From Geotoga petraea (lineage in GTDB: Bacteria; Thermotogota; Thermotogae; Petrotogales; Petrotogaceae): a stretch of DNA of 64,000 nt. Location: contig NZ_FMYV01000004.1 of assembly GCF_900102615.1 (NCBI RefSeq), positions 1-64,000 on the forward strand, in the 5' to 3' direction. Shown in pieces: positions 56,231 through 62,963 of this stretch. A program made the translations under genes and the position numbers. How positions within the stretch are numbered: the stretch's first letter is position 1; each line of letters begins with the position of its first letter. Below the pieces are notes generated by a model. The model was not told the origin of the DNA. It made no database searches and worked only from the letters and a program-made list of their open reading frames with translations.

Positions 56231-57553
56231 TCAAAAATATTTTAAATACTTTTTGATCTCCCAATCTGTGACTTGAGTTTTGTATTCAAGAATTTCTTGT
56301 TCTTTTATTGCTATGAAACTTCTAATTATGTGTTTCCCTAAAACTTGTTGAATAAATTTGTCTTCTTTTAACGCTAATATCGATTTTTCTAATGAATCAG
56401 GAAGATTATCTATTCCTCTGTGAACTTTTTCTTTCTCGTTTAATTTGTAGATGTTTTCTATAACAGGTTCTTCGGGTACGATTTTATTCTTTATACCTTC
56501 AAGTCCAGATGCAAACACTACAGCCAAGAGCAAATAAGGATTTGCAGTTGGGTCTGGACTTCTTAATTCAGCTCTTGTACCTTTTCCCCTTGTCGAAGGA
56601 ACTCTAATCAAAGCTGATCTATTAGAAACACTCCAGGCTATATTCGTTGGAGCCTCAAACCCCGGAACAAGTCTTTTATAAGAATTAATAGTTGGATTTG
56701 CTATAGCTGTAATTGCTTTTATATGTTTAATAATTCCACCAATAAAATATTTCAATTCATCGCTTAACTCTCTTTCAGCATTCTTGTCGTAAAAAATATT
56801 CTCCCCATTGTTAAACAAAGAAAGGTGTGTATGCATTCCAGAACCGTTAATATTTGCGAAAGGTTTTGGCATGAATGTGGCATGAAGCCCTCTCAAAAGA
56901 GCTACCGTTTTAACAACCAATTTAAAGGTCTGGATGTTATCCGCTGTCCTCAAAAGTTTGTCATATTCAAAATCAATCTCGTGCTGAGAAGGAGCAACCT
57001 CATGATGAGAAGCTTCAACATTAATTCTCATGTCTCCAAAAGCTTCAACGATATACTTTCTTGTTTCTTCACCCAAATCGATAGGTAGTAAATCAAAATA
57101 ACCTCCATCATCTACTAATTCTAAAACAGGATTAGATTTTTCATCTCTTGGAAGCAAGAAAAATTCTGGTTCAGGTCCACAATATCCTTCGTATCCATAC
57201 TCATTCAATTGATTAATAACTTTTTTCAAAACATATCTTGGATCTCCTTCAAAATGATTTCCTTCAGGAGTTAGGATATCACAAATAAATCTTGCAACTT
57301 TACCCTTTTCAACTGTCCATGGAAGAACTGTAAACGTATCCATATCTGGTTTTAAAAGCATATCTGATTCGTCAATCCTTGCAAAACCCTCGATAGAAGA
57401 TCCATCAAACATAGTTCCTTCTGACAAAGATTCTTCCAATCTTGCCACTGGTATCTCTACATTTTTTAACATGCCGTTGATGTCTGTAACTTGTAATCTT
57501 ACAAACTTTACTCCCTCTTTTTCTACTAAATCCTTTAGTTCTCCTTTTGTCAT
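56231..57553 (-). CDS. glnA: glutamine synthetase, type I
   Basis: 440 aa from the ATG at 57553 with AGGAGG eight bases upstream; 21 more in-frame codons belong to the leader. MFDGSSIEGFARIDESDM (about 46-63), GPEPEFFLL, the ATP-binding KPFANINGSGMHTHLSL (about 240-256) and a C-terminal region without the adenylylation-type insert, so GSI-alpha. Assimilates ammonium into glutamine in the cytoplasm. The roughly 140-nt leader carries a terminator-like hairpin next to the ribosome binding site. Confidence 0.95.
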   Translation of the reverse strand: MTKGELKDLVEKEGVKFVRLQVTDINGMLKNVEIPVARLEESLSEGTMFDGSSIEGFARIDESDMLLKPDMDTFTVLPWTVEKGKVARFICDILTPEGNHFEGDPRYVLKKVINQLNEYGYEGYCGPEPEFFLLPRDEKSNPVLELVDDGGYFDLLPIDLGEETRKYIVEAFGDMRINVEASHHEVAPSQHEIDFEYDKLLRTADNIQTFKLVVKTVALLRGLHATFMPKPFANINGSGMHTHLSLFNNGENIFYDKNAERELSDELKYFIGGIIKHIKAITAIANPTINSYKRLVPGFEAPTNIAWSVSNRSALIRVPSTRGKGTRAELRSPDPTANPYLLLAVVFASGLEGIKNKIVPEEPVIENIYKLNEKEKVHRGIDNLPDSLEKSILALKEDKFIQQVLGKHIIRSFIAIKEQEILEYKTQVTDWEIKKYLKYF

Positions 57554-57567
57554 AAAATTCCCTCCTA

Positions 57568-57606
57568 AAAAGTAACAAAGCCGATACTTAATGCATCGGC
57601 TTTGTT
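57568..57606 (-). promoter_or_regulatory. terminator-like hairpin in the glnA leader
   Basis: Perfect 12-bp inverted repeat AACAAAGCCGAT/ATCGGCTTTGTT (57574-57585, 57595-57606) with a nine-base loop. On the glnA strand it is followed by ACTTTTT and then the AGGAGG of glnA. It could terminate or attenuate transcription, or control access to the ribosome binding site. It does not match the published glnA glutamine riboswitch that I know. Confidence 0.6.
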
Positions 57607-57701
57607 GTGTATTCAAAAACTGTCCCCGTTAATTTTTATTTCCAAAACAAGAGATTTAAGAACATAATCATAAATATTAGTCATAAATCGTTTCTATTTA
57701 T

Positions 57702-57730
57702 ATTATATCACCATTATAAAATTACGTCAA
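57702..57730 (-). promoter_or_regulatory. promoter of glnA
   Basis: Minus strand TTGACG (57730-57725), 17-nt spacer, TATAAT (57707-57702); start near 57695, leader about 140 nt. Confidence 0.75.
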
Positions 57731-57743
57731 ATAAAATTTTTTC

Positions 57744-57772
57744 TTTACAAAAGAAAACAATAGTGATATAAT
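57744..57772 (+). promoter_or_regulatory. promoter of tRNA-Glu
   Basis: TTTACA (57744-57749), 17-nt spacer, TATAAT (57767-57772), 15 bp before the tRNA and back-to-back with the glnA promoter. Confidence 0.75.
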
Positions 57773-57787
57773 TAATCTTGTAAAAAT

Positions 57788-57862
57788 GGCCCCATAGGAT
57801 AACGGCCAGTCCATCGGATTCTCAGTCCGAGAGTCGGGGTTCGATTCCCCGTGGGGCTACCA
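57788..57862 (+). tRNA. tRNA-Glu (anticodon CTC)
   Basis: Acceptor GGCCCCA pairs with TGGGGCT (G-U closing pair), anticodon loop TTCTCAG within stem TCGGA/TCCGA, T arm GGGGTTCGATTCCCC, and encoded ACCA end. Reads GAG. Downstream is a terminator and then the serine recombinase, so it may mark the border of an integrated element. Confidence 0.95.
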
Positions 57863-57866
57863 GAGA

Positions 57867-57914
57867 TAATAACCTAAAGTGACCTTTAATTCGGTAACTT
57901 TGGGTTATTTTTTA
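57867..57914. terminator. terminator between tRNA-Glu and the recombinase gene
   Basis: Stem AATAACCTAAAGT/ACTTTGGGTTATT (57868-57880, 57897-57909, one G-U pair) with T-run on the plus strand; overlaps the recombinase stop. Confidence 0.75.
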
Positions 57915-59378
57915 TTTCATCTTTATCTCATATAATCCACTCTTATAGTATATTACCTTATCAATAACATCACTTATTACATCTTGTCTGTGTAACCAGT
58001 TTTCGGAATTTAACTTTACCTTCATATCTTCATATTTTTCTTTTATTTGTTCAGCGGTTATAGTTATACCTGCTTTTGAATTTATGTAGTTTAATTCAGA
58101 AACAATATTATCCCTTTCTACTTCTAATCTTTTTGATTCTTCATCTAATTCTTGAAGTAAAGATCTATTTAATTCACCTTGACTTATTATTCCAACAATA
58201 TTTTTTATTTTATTTTGAATTTTTGATAAAGCTTCTTTTAATTTGTTTATATCTTCATTTTTTGATTTATCTTTTATTTTTCTTAGATATTTATATAATT
58301 CTGCCATTTCTTGATAATCTTGATCAGTAAACCTTTCTATTTGTTTCAAAATATAATCTATAACTATTTTTTCTATTTTATTCTGGCTTACACTTACATA
58401 AACATCATGTTGCTTGTTTGCATAAGCACTACAAATATATTTACCAGAAGTTCCTGACATTTTAGCTCCACACTCTCCGCACATTAAATATCCTCTTAAT
58501 ATATATGTTTTTACAGTTCGAGTTCTTTGACCACCTAAAGCAACTTTTGATTTTGCTAACTCCCACTCTTCTTTTTTTATTATAGCTGGAACTACTCCAG
58601 GAATTTTAATTGCATCTTCTCTTTCAACATGGTTTCTCTTTTTGTATCCTTTTCCATATACATAAGTACCCACATATTTTTCATTTTTTAGCATATCATG
58701 CACTGTAGATGTATTCCAAAGACCTTTTTTACTTCTCGGTTTGGCAAATTCAAGATGATTGTTTAAGTATTCTGTAATTTTTTTATACCCCCAACCTTGA
58801 TTAAACAGTTTAAATATTTCTCTTACAACTTTAGCCTCATCTCTTTTTATTTTTAACACACTTCTTTTTCTACCTTCTGAATCTTTTGTACTATCAATAT
58901 AATATCCATATGGAGGTTTTCCGCCCATCCAATAACCATGTTTAGCAATATCTCTCATTCTTTGAGTAGTTCTTTCTTGAGTAACTTCTGCTTCTAACTT
59001 ACTTTGGGATAATAATATAGACCTCATAAATCTTCCATAAGGAGACCCAACATCAAAAGGCTGATCTACTGCTATAACAAAAATACCTTCTTTTTCTAAT
59101 TCTTCAATAATCATTTCAGCTCTTGTTTTAGAAAATCTCGAAAATCTATCTATTTTTTCAACCAAAATAATGCTAAATTTTTTGCTATAAGCATCTTCTA
59201 ATAACTTATCAAAATTCTCTCTACTTTCAGATGTGCCAGATTCTTTATCATAATATTTTTTTACAACTTGAATTTTGTTATTACGAGCATATGTTTCAAT
59301 TTTTTCAAATTGTCCTTCTATACTTAAAATTGATTGCTCTTTAGTCGAAACTCTGGCATAAGCTGCAGCATATTTCAT
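57912..59378 (-). CDS. large serine recombinase (site-specific integrase)
   Basis: 488 aa from the ATG at 59378 (GAGGTGA upstream; ATG/GTG codons two and three earlier overlap that site). Catalytic resolvase domain 1-145 with Ser11 in YARVSTKEQ and VEKIDRFSR; recombinase domain about 155-265 (GYWMGGKPPYGY, NEKYVGTYVYGKGY); a zinc beta-ribbon about 295-325 (CGECG, then YIC; the usual fourth Cys is not seen); coiled coil about 370-440. This is the LSR architecture of phages and integrative elements. It is placed at the element edge, next to tRNA-Glu. Confidence 0.92.
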   Translation of the reverse strand: MKYAAAYARVSTKEQSILSIEGQFEKIETYARNNKIQVVKKYYDKESGTSESRENFDKLLEDAYSKKFSIILVEKIDRFSRFSKTRAEMIIEELEKEGIFVIAVDQPFDVGSPYGRFMRSILLSQSKLEAEVTQERTTQRMRDIAKHGYWMGGKPPYGYYIDSTKDSEGRKRSVLKIKRDEAKVVREIFKLFNQGWGYKKITEYLNNHLEFAKPRSKKGLWNTSTVHDMLKNEKYVGTYVYGKGYKKRNHVEREDAIKIPGVVPAIIKKEEWELAKSKVALGGQRTRTVKTYILRGYLMCGECGAKMSGTSGKYICSAYANKQHDVYVSVSQNKIEKIVIDYILKQIERFTDQDYQEMAELYKYLRKIKDKSKNEDINKLKEALSKIQNKIKNIVGIISQGELNRSLLQELDEESKRLEVERDNIVSELNYINSKAGITITAEQIKEKYEDMKVKLNSENWLHRQDVISDVIDKVIYYKSGLYEIKMK

Positions 59379-59394
59379 AATCATCACCTCAAGA

Positions 59395-59544
59395 CTATTC
59401 TAATTCATCCTTTTCATTTTGTAGCTGTTCAAGAATTAGTTCTGAAATCAGTAAATCTTTCCCAACTATTCGCTCAATCATTTCTAATTGAAGAATAGAA
59501 AATTCTTTTCGATTTTCTTCTTTAATATAATCGATAATTTTAAT
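59395..59544 (-). CDS. small acidic helical protein upstream of the recombinase, probable ATT start
   Basis: 49 codons, mostly charged helix (DYIKEENRKEFSIL, GKDLLISELILEQLQNE). No ATG/GTG/TTG lies behind a ribosome binding site: AAGGGGGAG ends five bases before an ATT codon at 59544, and an in-frame TAA closes the frame just upstream. The next ATG (59481) would leave 28 residues and has no such site. Coding is therefore plausible with an unusual start. It ends 17 bases before the recombinase ATG and shares its promoter. No known family recognised. Confidence 0.45.
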   Translation of the reverse strand: MKIIDYIKEENRKEFSILQLEMIERIVGKDLLISELILEQLQNEKDELE

Positions 59545-59609
59545 ACTATCTCCCCCTTACCTTGCATGAACATTGAATAATATGATGGTTATACGAACGT
59601 ATTATTAAA

Positions 59610-59638
59610 ATTATACTCCCACAAATTTTAAAAGTCAA
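59610..59638 (-). promoter_or_regulatory. promoter of the recombinase unit
   Basis: Minus strand TTGACT (59638-59633), 17-nt spacer, TATAAT (59615-59610). An inverted repeat ATACG-AA-CGTAT (59591-59602) sits at about +10. Confidence 0.7.
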
Positions 59639-59665
59639 GAAAATAAATTACGACAATTATAGTCA

Positions 59666-59677
59666 TAACACGTGTTA
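59666..59677. promoter_or_regulatory. perfect 12-bp palindrome between divergent promoters
   Basis: TAACACGTGTTA lies midway between the -35 boxes of the recombinase promoter and the plus-strand promoter, a usual place for an operator controlling both. The 59545-59828 region holds these elements plus further short palindromes (TATCAATTGATA at 59753-59764) and no other gene. Confidence 0.5.
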
Positions 59678-59688
59678 ATATATGTTAT

Positions 59689-59717
59689 TTGAGTGAAATT
59701 CTTATATTTGCTATAAT
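59689..59717 (+). promoter_or_regulatory. promoter of the 91-aa gene
   Basis: TTGAGT (59689-59694), 17-nt spacer, TATAAT (59712-59717), leader about 105 nt. Confidence 0.65.
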
Positions 59718-59828
59718 TTAGTACTATGTAACGATTATGTAAAACATAAACTTATCAATTGATATATTAATTATCAGAATACTACAAAATAGAGATTATA
59801 AAATAAAATATCCCCAGGAGGGGATATA

Positions 59829-60104
59829 ATGTTGAGAGAGATCCAAATAATATATAAAGAAAGTGAATATACGTTATTAGAAGATTCTTTGTCTCTTTTG
59901 CCTGTAATTTATGAAGAGGAAGATTTTTTGAAGCTACAATTTAGCTCAGAGGACCTATTTGAAATACTTGATTATTTAAAAGACTTTAATATAGAAGTTG
60001 TTTTATATGAAGGAATTTTGAATATAAAAGGATTTATATCTTTATGTGAAGTTATCTATGGAGAAGCAACTTATAATTGCCCAAAAGAAGAAAAAAACCT
60101 CTGA
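59829..60104 (+). CDS. orphan acidic 91-aa protein
   Basis: 91 aa, acidic, predicted alternating strand/helix (IQIIYKESEYTLLEDS, LKLQFSSEDLFEILDYLK, IEVVLYEGIL); C-terminal half has FISLCEVIYGEATYNCP with two cysteines. An excellent CAGGAGG site is placed eight bases before the ATG and a promoter precedes it, so it is a real gene. I recognise no family. Being divergent from the integrase across a palindrome, it could be an element regulator or an anti-defence/immunity protein, but no DNA-binding motif is visible. Confidence 0.7.
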   Translation: MLREIQIIYKESEYTLLEDSLSLLPVIYEEEDFLKLQFSSEDLFEILDYLKDFNIEVVLYEGILNIKGFISLCEVIYGEATYNCPKEEKNL

Positions 60105-60125
60105 AATTAATCAGAGGTTATATTT
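60089..60125. terminator. bidirectional intrinsic terminator
   Basis: Stem AACCTCTGA/TCAGAGGTT (60096-60104, 60111-60119). Minus-strand tail of seven or more T after the methyltransferase stop; also ends the 91-aa gene. Confidence 0.85.
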
Positions 60126-60960
60126 TAATTGGATTAACATTTTTATTAAAAATCATTATTTCTTTTCCTTTATGTTTTTTTCCGGTTGAATAATTTAAAC
60201 TGTATTCAATTTGATTGTATTCAGAATACATATTTTTGATTGATTGAACGTTATCATATGTTACTATCCATGGAATATTTTTTACAGTTTTTATTTTCAA
60301 TGATAAATCTTTATGGTCTTTCTCATTATAATAATTATGATAAAGCTGTTTACCTTTATTGAAATATGGAGGGTCAAAAAAAATAAAATAATCTTTTTTC
60401 ATTTTTTTTATATTTTGCTTTATAAAATCAGAAGTATCTTTATTATACATTTTAATCTTAGATTTAAACTCAGAAATCCTTATAATTCTTTTTATTAATT
60501 CATTTTTTTTAAAACGGCAATCCATTTTATATTCACTATTTTGATTTTTCCCGCCAATTACCCCAGCGTTTATAATTCCAGACCTATTAGTACGATTGAG
60601 AAAAAATGTTGAAAAACCTAAATTAAAAATATCTTCATTATTTTTATTATTTTGAATATCTTTATAATGATACCAATTTTTCATGTTAATGTCAGTTTCT
60701 TCTATTTGCTTTATAAATTCATCCGTGTGATTTAGAATTGAATACCAAAATGAATATATAGAAATATCTATATCATTAATAATTATCTTTTTCACCTTAT
60801 TTTTCATAAGTAATTTAAGAGCAAGACCTGCTCCTCCAGCAAAAGGTTCTATATATGAATAATTATTAAAATTATTTTTTTCAATTAGTTCTACAATTTC
60901 ATTATAAAGTTTAGCTTTTCCCCCTGGATATCTTAGAGGAGAATAAGATTTAAAAGCCAT
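60118..60960 (-). CDS. D12-class (Dam-like) DNA adenine N6-methyltransferase
   Basis: 280 aa, complete. N-terminal RYPGGKAKL (10-18), SAM motif EPFAGGAGLAL (38-48), FFLNRTNRSGI (119-129) and the catalytic DPPY (196-199), in the order of D12/Dam-family enzymes. The target sequence cannot be read from the protein. No restriction endonuclease is obvious beside it; the ATPase gene ending 45 bases upstream is the likely functional neighbour. The gene is very rich in Lys, Asn, Ile and AT-rich codons, like the rest of the island. Confidence 0.9.
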   Translation of the reverse strand: MAFKSYSPLRYPGGKAKLYNEIVELIEKNNFNNYSYIEPFAGGAGLALKLLMKNKVKKIIINDIDISIYSFWYSILNHTDEFIKQIEETDINMKNWYHYKDIQNNKNNEDIFNLGFSTFFLNRTNRSGIINAGVIGGKNQNSEYKMDCRFKKNELIKRIIRISEFKSKIKMYNKDTSDFIKQNIKKMKKDYFIFFDPPYFNKGKQLYHNYYNEKDHKDLSLKIKTVKNIPWIVTYDNVQSIKNMYSEYNQIEYSLNYSTGKKHKGKEIMIFNKNVNPIKI

Positions 60961-61005
60961 AATATCATTCCTTTTATTTATTTCAATTTAATTATACAAT
61001 AATTT

Positions 61006-62694
61006 TTAATTTTTGGCCAGTGGTTTATGATCCCAATCTTTTGAGTTTATATCATGATAATCTGATACTTTCTTAAATAAAATATTCAAATCATGAAAAA
61101 ATTTATCTATATCTTTTCTATTTATAGGATTATCAATCCAATGTTTTATTACATATTTCCAGAAAAGTTCATATTTATTAAATATCTTTTTATTTTCCTT
61201 TCTTTCTAACCCTTTAGAGCTCTTATTTTCATCATTTTTGACATCTTTTATTTTCTTTTCTTTTTTTTCTATATCCACTAATATATTTTTCAAAAAATGG
61301 TTTTTTGTATAGCCTTCATTTTCTAATATATTATTTTTAAAGAAATCATTATCGTTAGAAATAATTGTTTTTGCATAATCAAACAATATTTTTTCTGGAG
61401 AATTTTTACCTGGGAGAGAGATTATTTTTCTATCTAATGAAATATCATTTAAATCTTTATCTCCATCAAGTATGCCAATTATTTGAAAGCTTGTTCTTAA
61501 TAGCTTATCATCATTAAAAATATTTTTCAAACTATCCCCAGATAAATCAGCTTTTACCAAATGAAAAAATGAATAAAGATCTTTGTTATATTCATCTTTA
61601 TAATAATTAAATAGCATATCAATCCATACTCTTGCTTCATCATCTTCAGATAAAATTGGTATAAAATTTTTTAAAAATTCATCTTTTTTTAATTTATTTT
61701 TTAAATACATCTTAACTTTATAAATATCTATGTCTTCATTATAAGTAATACTATCAACATTATCTAAAAAATAAAATACTTTATCTTTTTTCTTTAAAGC
61801 ATACTCTAATAATGTTATGCTGTGTGTGGTAAAGAAGAATTGTATTTTGTAGTCTTTTGAAAAATTTCTAAATAAATTTAGTAGTTTAATTTGATATTCT
61901 GGATGTAAAGATGCGTCTAATTCATCAATTAATAAAATACTTTCTATTTCTCTAAAACTTTCTATTGATTCGTAATAATATTTTAGAGATATTAAAGAGG
62001 TTAATATTATAAATAAGTTATCTTCTCCAGCAGAAATTGTATTAGAATCAATTCCTTCAATATCTGTGTCAAAATCAGCTCTTTTTTTAATATCTCCCAT
62101 TTCTTTGCTATCATATAATTCTATTTTTTGCCCTGTAAAACTATAATATATATTGATTAATTCATCTTTGTACTTATTTGGTAATCCTTTATTAATTTTT
62201 TTTATTTGATTTTCATAATTAAATTCTCCATACGAAAATAATCTAAATAACCCTAAATATATAATTGGTAACATTGGTAAACTTTCTGACGCTCCTTTTT
62301 TGTATACAGGTTTTATTGAAAATCTATTTTTATTTCCTTTAGTAGAATTATGCCTTCTGAAAGATAATTTAGTATCATCAAAATAGTGGCATTTAAATAA
62401 TGTGCCTTTTTTATTTAAAGCAGGGTTGTTATACTTATCGTCTCCTCTTGTTAATGATTCAATTTTTGGGTTTATTAATTTATTAATATTTTTTATAACG
62501 TCAATAGACTCTTCATCCTTTGTCCAATTATTTTCTCTACCTTTTTGTATAGCTTTAAAAGAATTACTAATTATATGCAAAAGAGAACTTTTACATGTTC
62601 CATTGGTTCCGGAAATAACATTAATATTTTTATCAAATTCAAATGAAATATTTTTAAATTTTCGATAATGTTCAAAATAAATATTTTTAATCAT
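61006..62694 (-). CDS. OLD-like AAA/ABC-class ATPase with Toprim-type C-terminal domain
   Basis: 562 aa from the ATG at 62694 (MIKNIYFEHYRKF, the usual start of this family; in-frame TTG/ATG codons up to 62730 are possible). ATPase domain about 1-325: Walker A GTNGTCKSS with Cys34 where a glycine is expected, signature SAGEDNL, Walker B LLIDELDASLHP (about 253-264), TTHS. Then IPILSEDDEARVWIDM (Glu350) and IIGILDGDKDL (DGD 410-412) followed by SLPGKNSPEKILF, matching the acidic E and DxD positions of Toprim nucleases of the OLD/Gabija-like kind. Possible phage-defence effector. Confidence 0.75.
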   Translation of the reverse strand: MIKNIYFEHYRKFKNISFEFDKNINVISGTNGTCKSSLLHIISNSFKAIQKGRENNWTKDEESIDVIKNINKLINPKIESLTRGDDKYNNPALNKKGTLFKCHYFDDTKLSFRRHNSTKGNKNRFSIKPVYKKGASESLPMLPIIYLGLFRLFSYGEFNYENQIKKINKGLPNKYKDELINIYYSFTGQKIELYDSKEMGDIKKRADFDTDIEGIDSNTISAGEDNLFIILTSLISLKYYYESIESFREIESILLIDELDASLHPEYQIKLLNLFRNFSKDYKIQFFFTTHSITLLEYALKKKDKVFYFLDNVDSITYNEDIDIYKVKMYLKNKLKKDEFLKNFIPILSEDDEARVWIDMLFNYYKDEYNKDLYSFFHLVKADLSGDSLKNIFNDDKLLRTSFQIIGILDGDKDLNDISLDRKIISLPGKNSPEKILFDYAKTIISNDNDFFKNNILENEGYTKNHFLKNILVDIEKKEKKIKDVKNDENKSSKGLERKENKKIFNKYELFWKYVIKHWIDNPINRKDIDKFFHDLNILFKKVSDYHDINSKDWDHKPLAKN

Positions 62695-62739
62695 TTTTAT
62701 TTTTTCCCCTTTCATTCTTAATATTCTCAATCTCTTGAT

Positions 62740-62823
62740 CTAATTTTCTTTTTTATTTTTTACCAAGTAAATAATTACTGATATTGCTATTACTGTTAAT
62801 GATATTAGTAAAAGTGTTTCCAT
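62740..62823 (-). CDS. 27-aa single-span hydrophobic peptide (candidate type I toxin)
   Basis: ATG at 62823, stop at 62740. A hydrophobic helix of about 20 residues (LLLISLTVIAISVIIYLV) is followed by a basic tail KNKKEN, the pattern of small membrane toxins and holin-like peptides. Only a weak purine-rich ribosome binding site (GAAAAGAAGATT) lies upstream. That site is exactly complementary to part of a predicted RNA transcribed from the other strand. It lies just upstream of the ATPase gene and could be in the same transcript. Coding status is unproven. Confidence 0.45.
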   Translation of the reverse strand: METLLLISLTVIAISVIIYLVKNKKEN

Positions 62824-62840
62824 AGAATCTTCTTTTCAAG

Positions 62841-62869
62841 TTGACAGGTGATAAAAAATGTTATAAAAT
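62841..62869 (+). promoter_or_regulatory. strong promoter of a predicted small RNA
   Basis: Perfect TTGACA (62841-62846), 17-nt spacer, TAAAAT (62864-62869), opposite in direction to the flanking genes; no plus-strand ORF follows. Confidence 0.6.
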
Positions 62870-62875
62870 ACATAA

Positions 62876-62962
62876 GTAAATCTTCTTTTCTCTCAGAAGA
62901 TTTTTCTCTACCTGATATACGTTGATAAAATCATTCAGAGCCTTTTTAGGCTCTCTTTTTTA
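62876..62962 (+). ncRNA. predicted small RNA (candidate antisense regulator)
   Basis: About 87 nt from the predicted start near 62876 to a terminator: stem AGAGCC/GGCTCT (62937-62942, 62949-62954) followed by CTTTTTT. A first hairpin has stem AAATCTTC/GAAGATTT (62878-62885, 62896-62903) with a ten-base pyrimidine loop. Nucleotides 62879-62890 repeat 62826-62837 exactly, so this RNA can pair over 12 nt with the ribosome-binding region of the 27-aa peptide mRNA. It is also antisense to any read-through transcript from the gene at 62964. Confidence 0.5.
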
Positions 62963-62963
62963 T

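Noticed and set aside
57568..57606. Known glutamine riboswitch upstream of glnA
   Set aside because: The conserved core of the glnA/downstream-peptide motif could not be found; only a simple hairpin is visible.
57863..57911. Exact att core next to tRNA-Glu
   Set aside because: No second copy is visible within the window, so a core sequence cannot be named; only the border is proposed.
62937..62961. Hairpin read as a minus-strand terminator for the zinc-ribbon gene
   Set aside because: On the minus strand the stem is followed by GAATGATTTT, not a U-run; the T-run is on the plus strand, so it was assigned to the small RNA.
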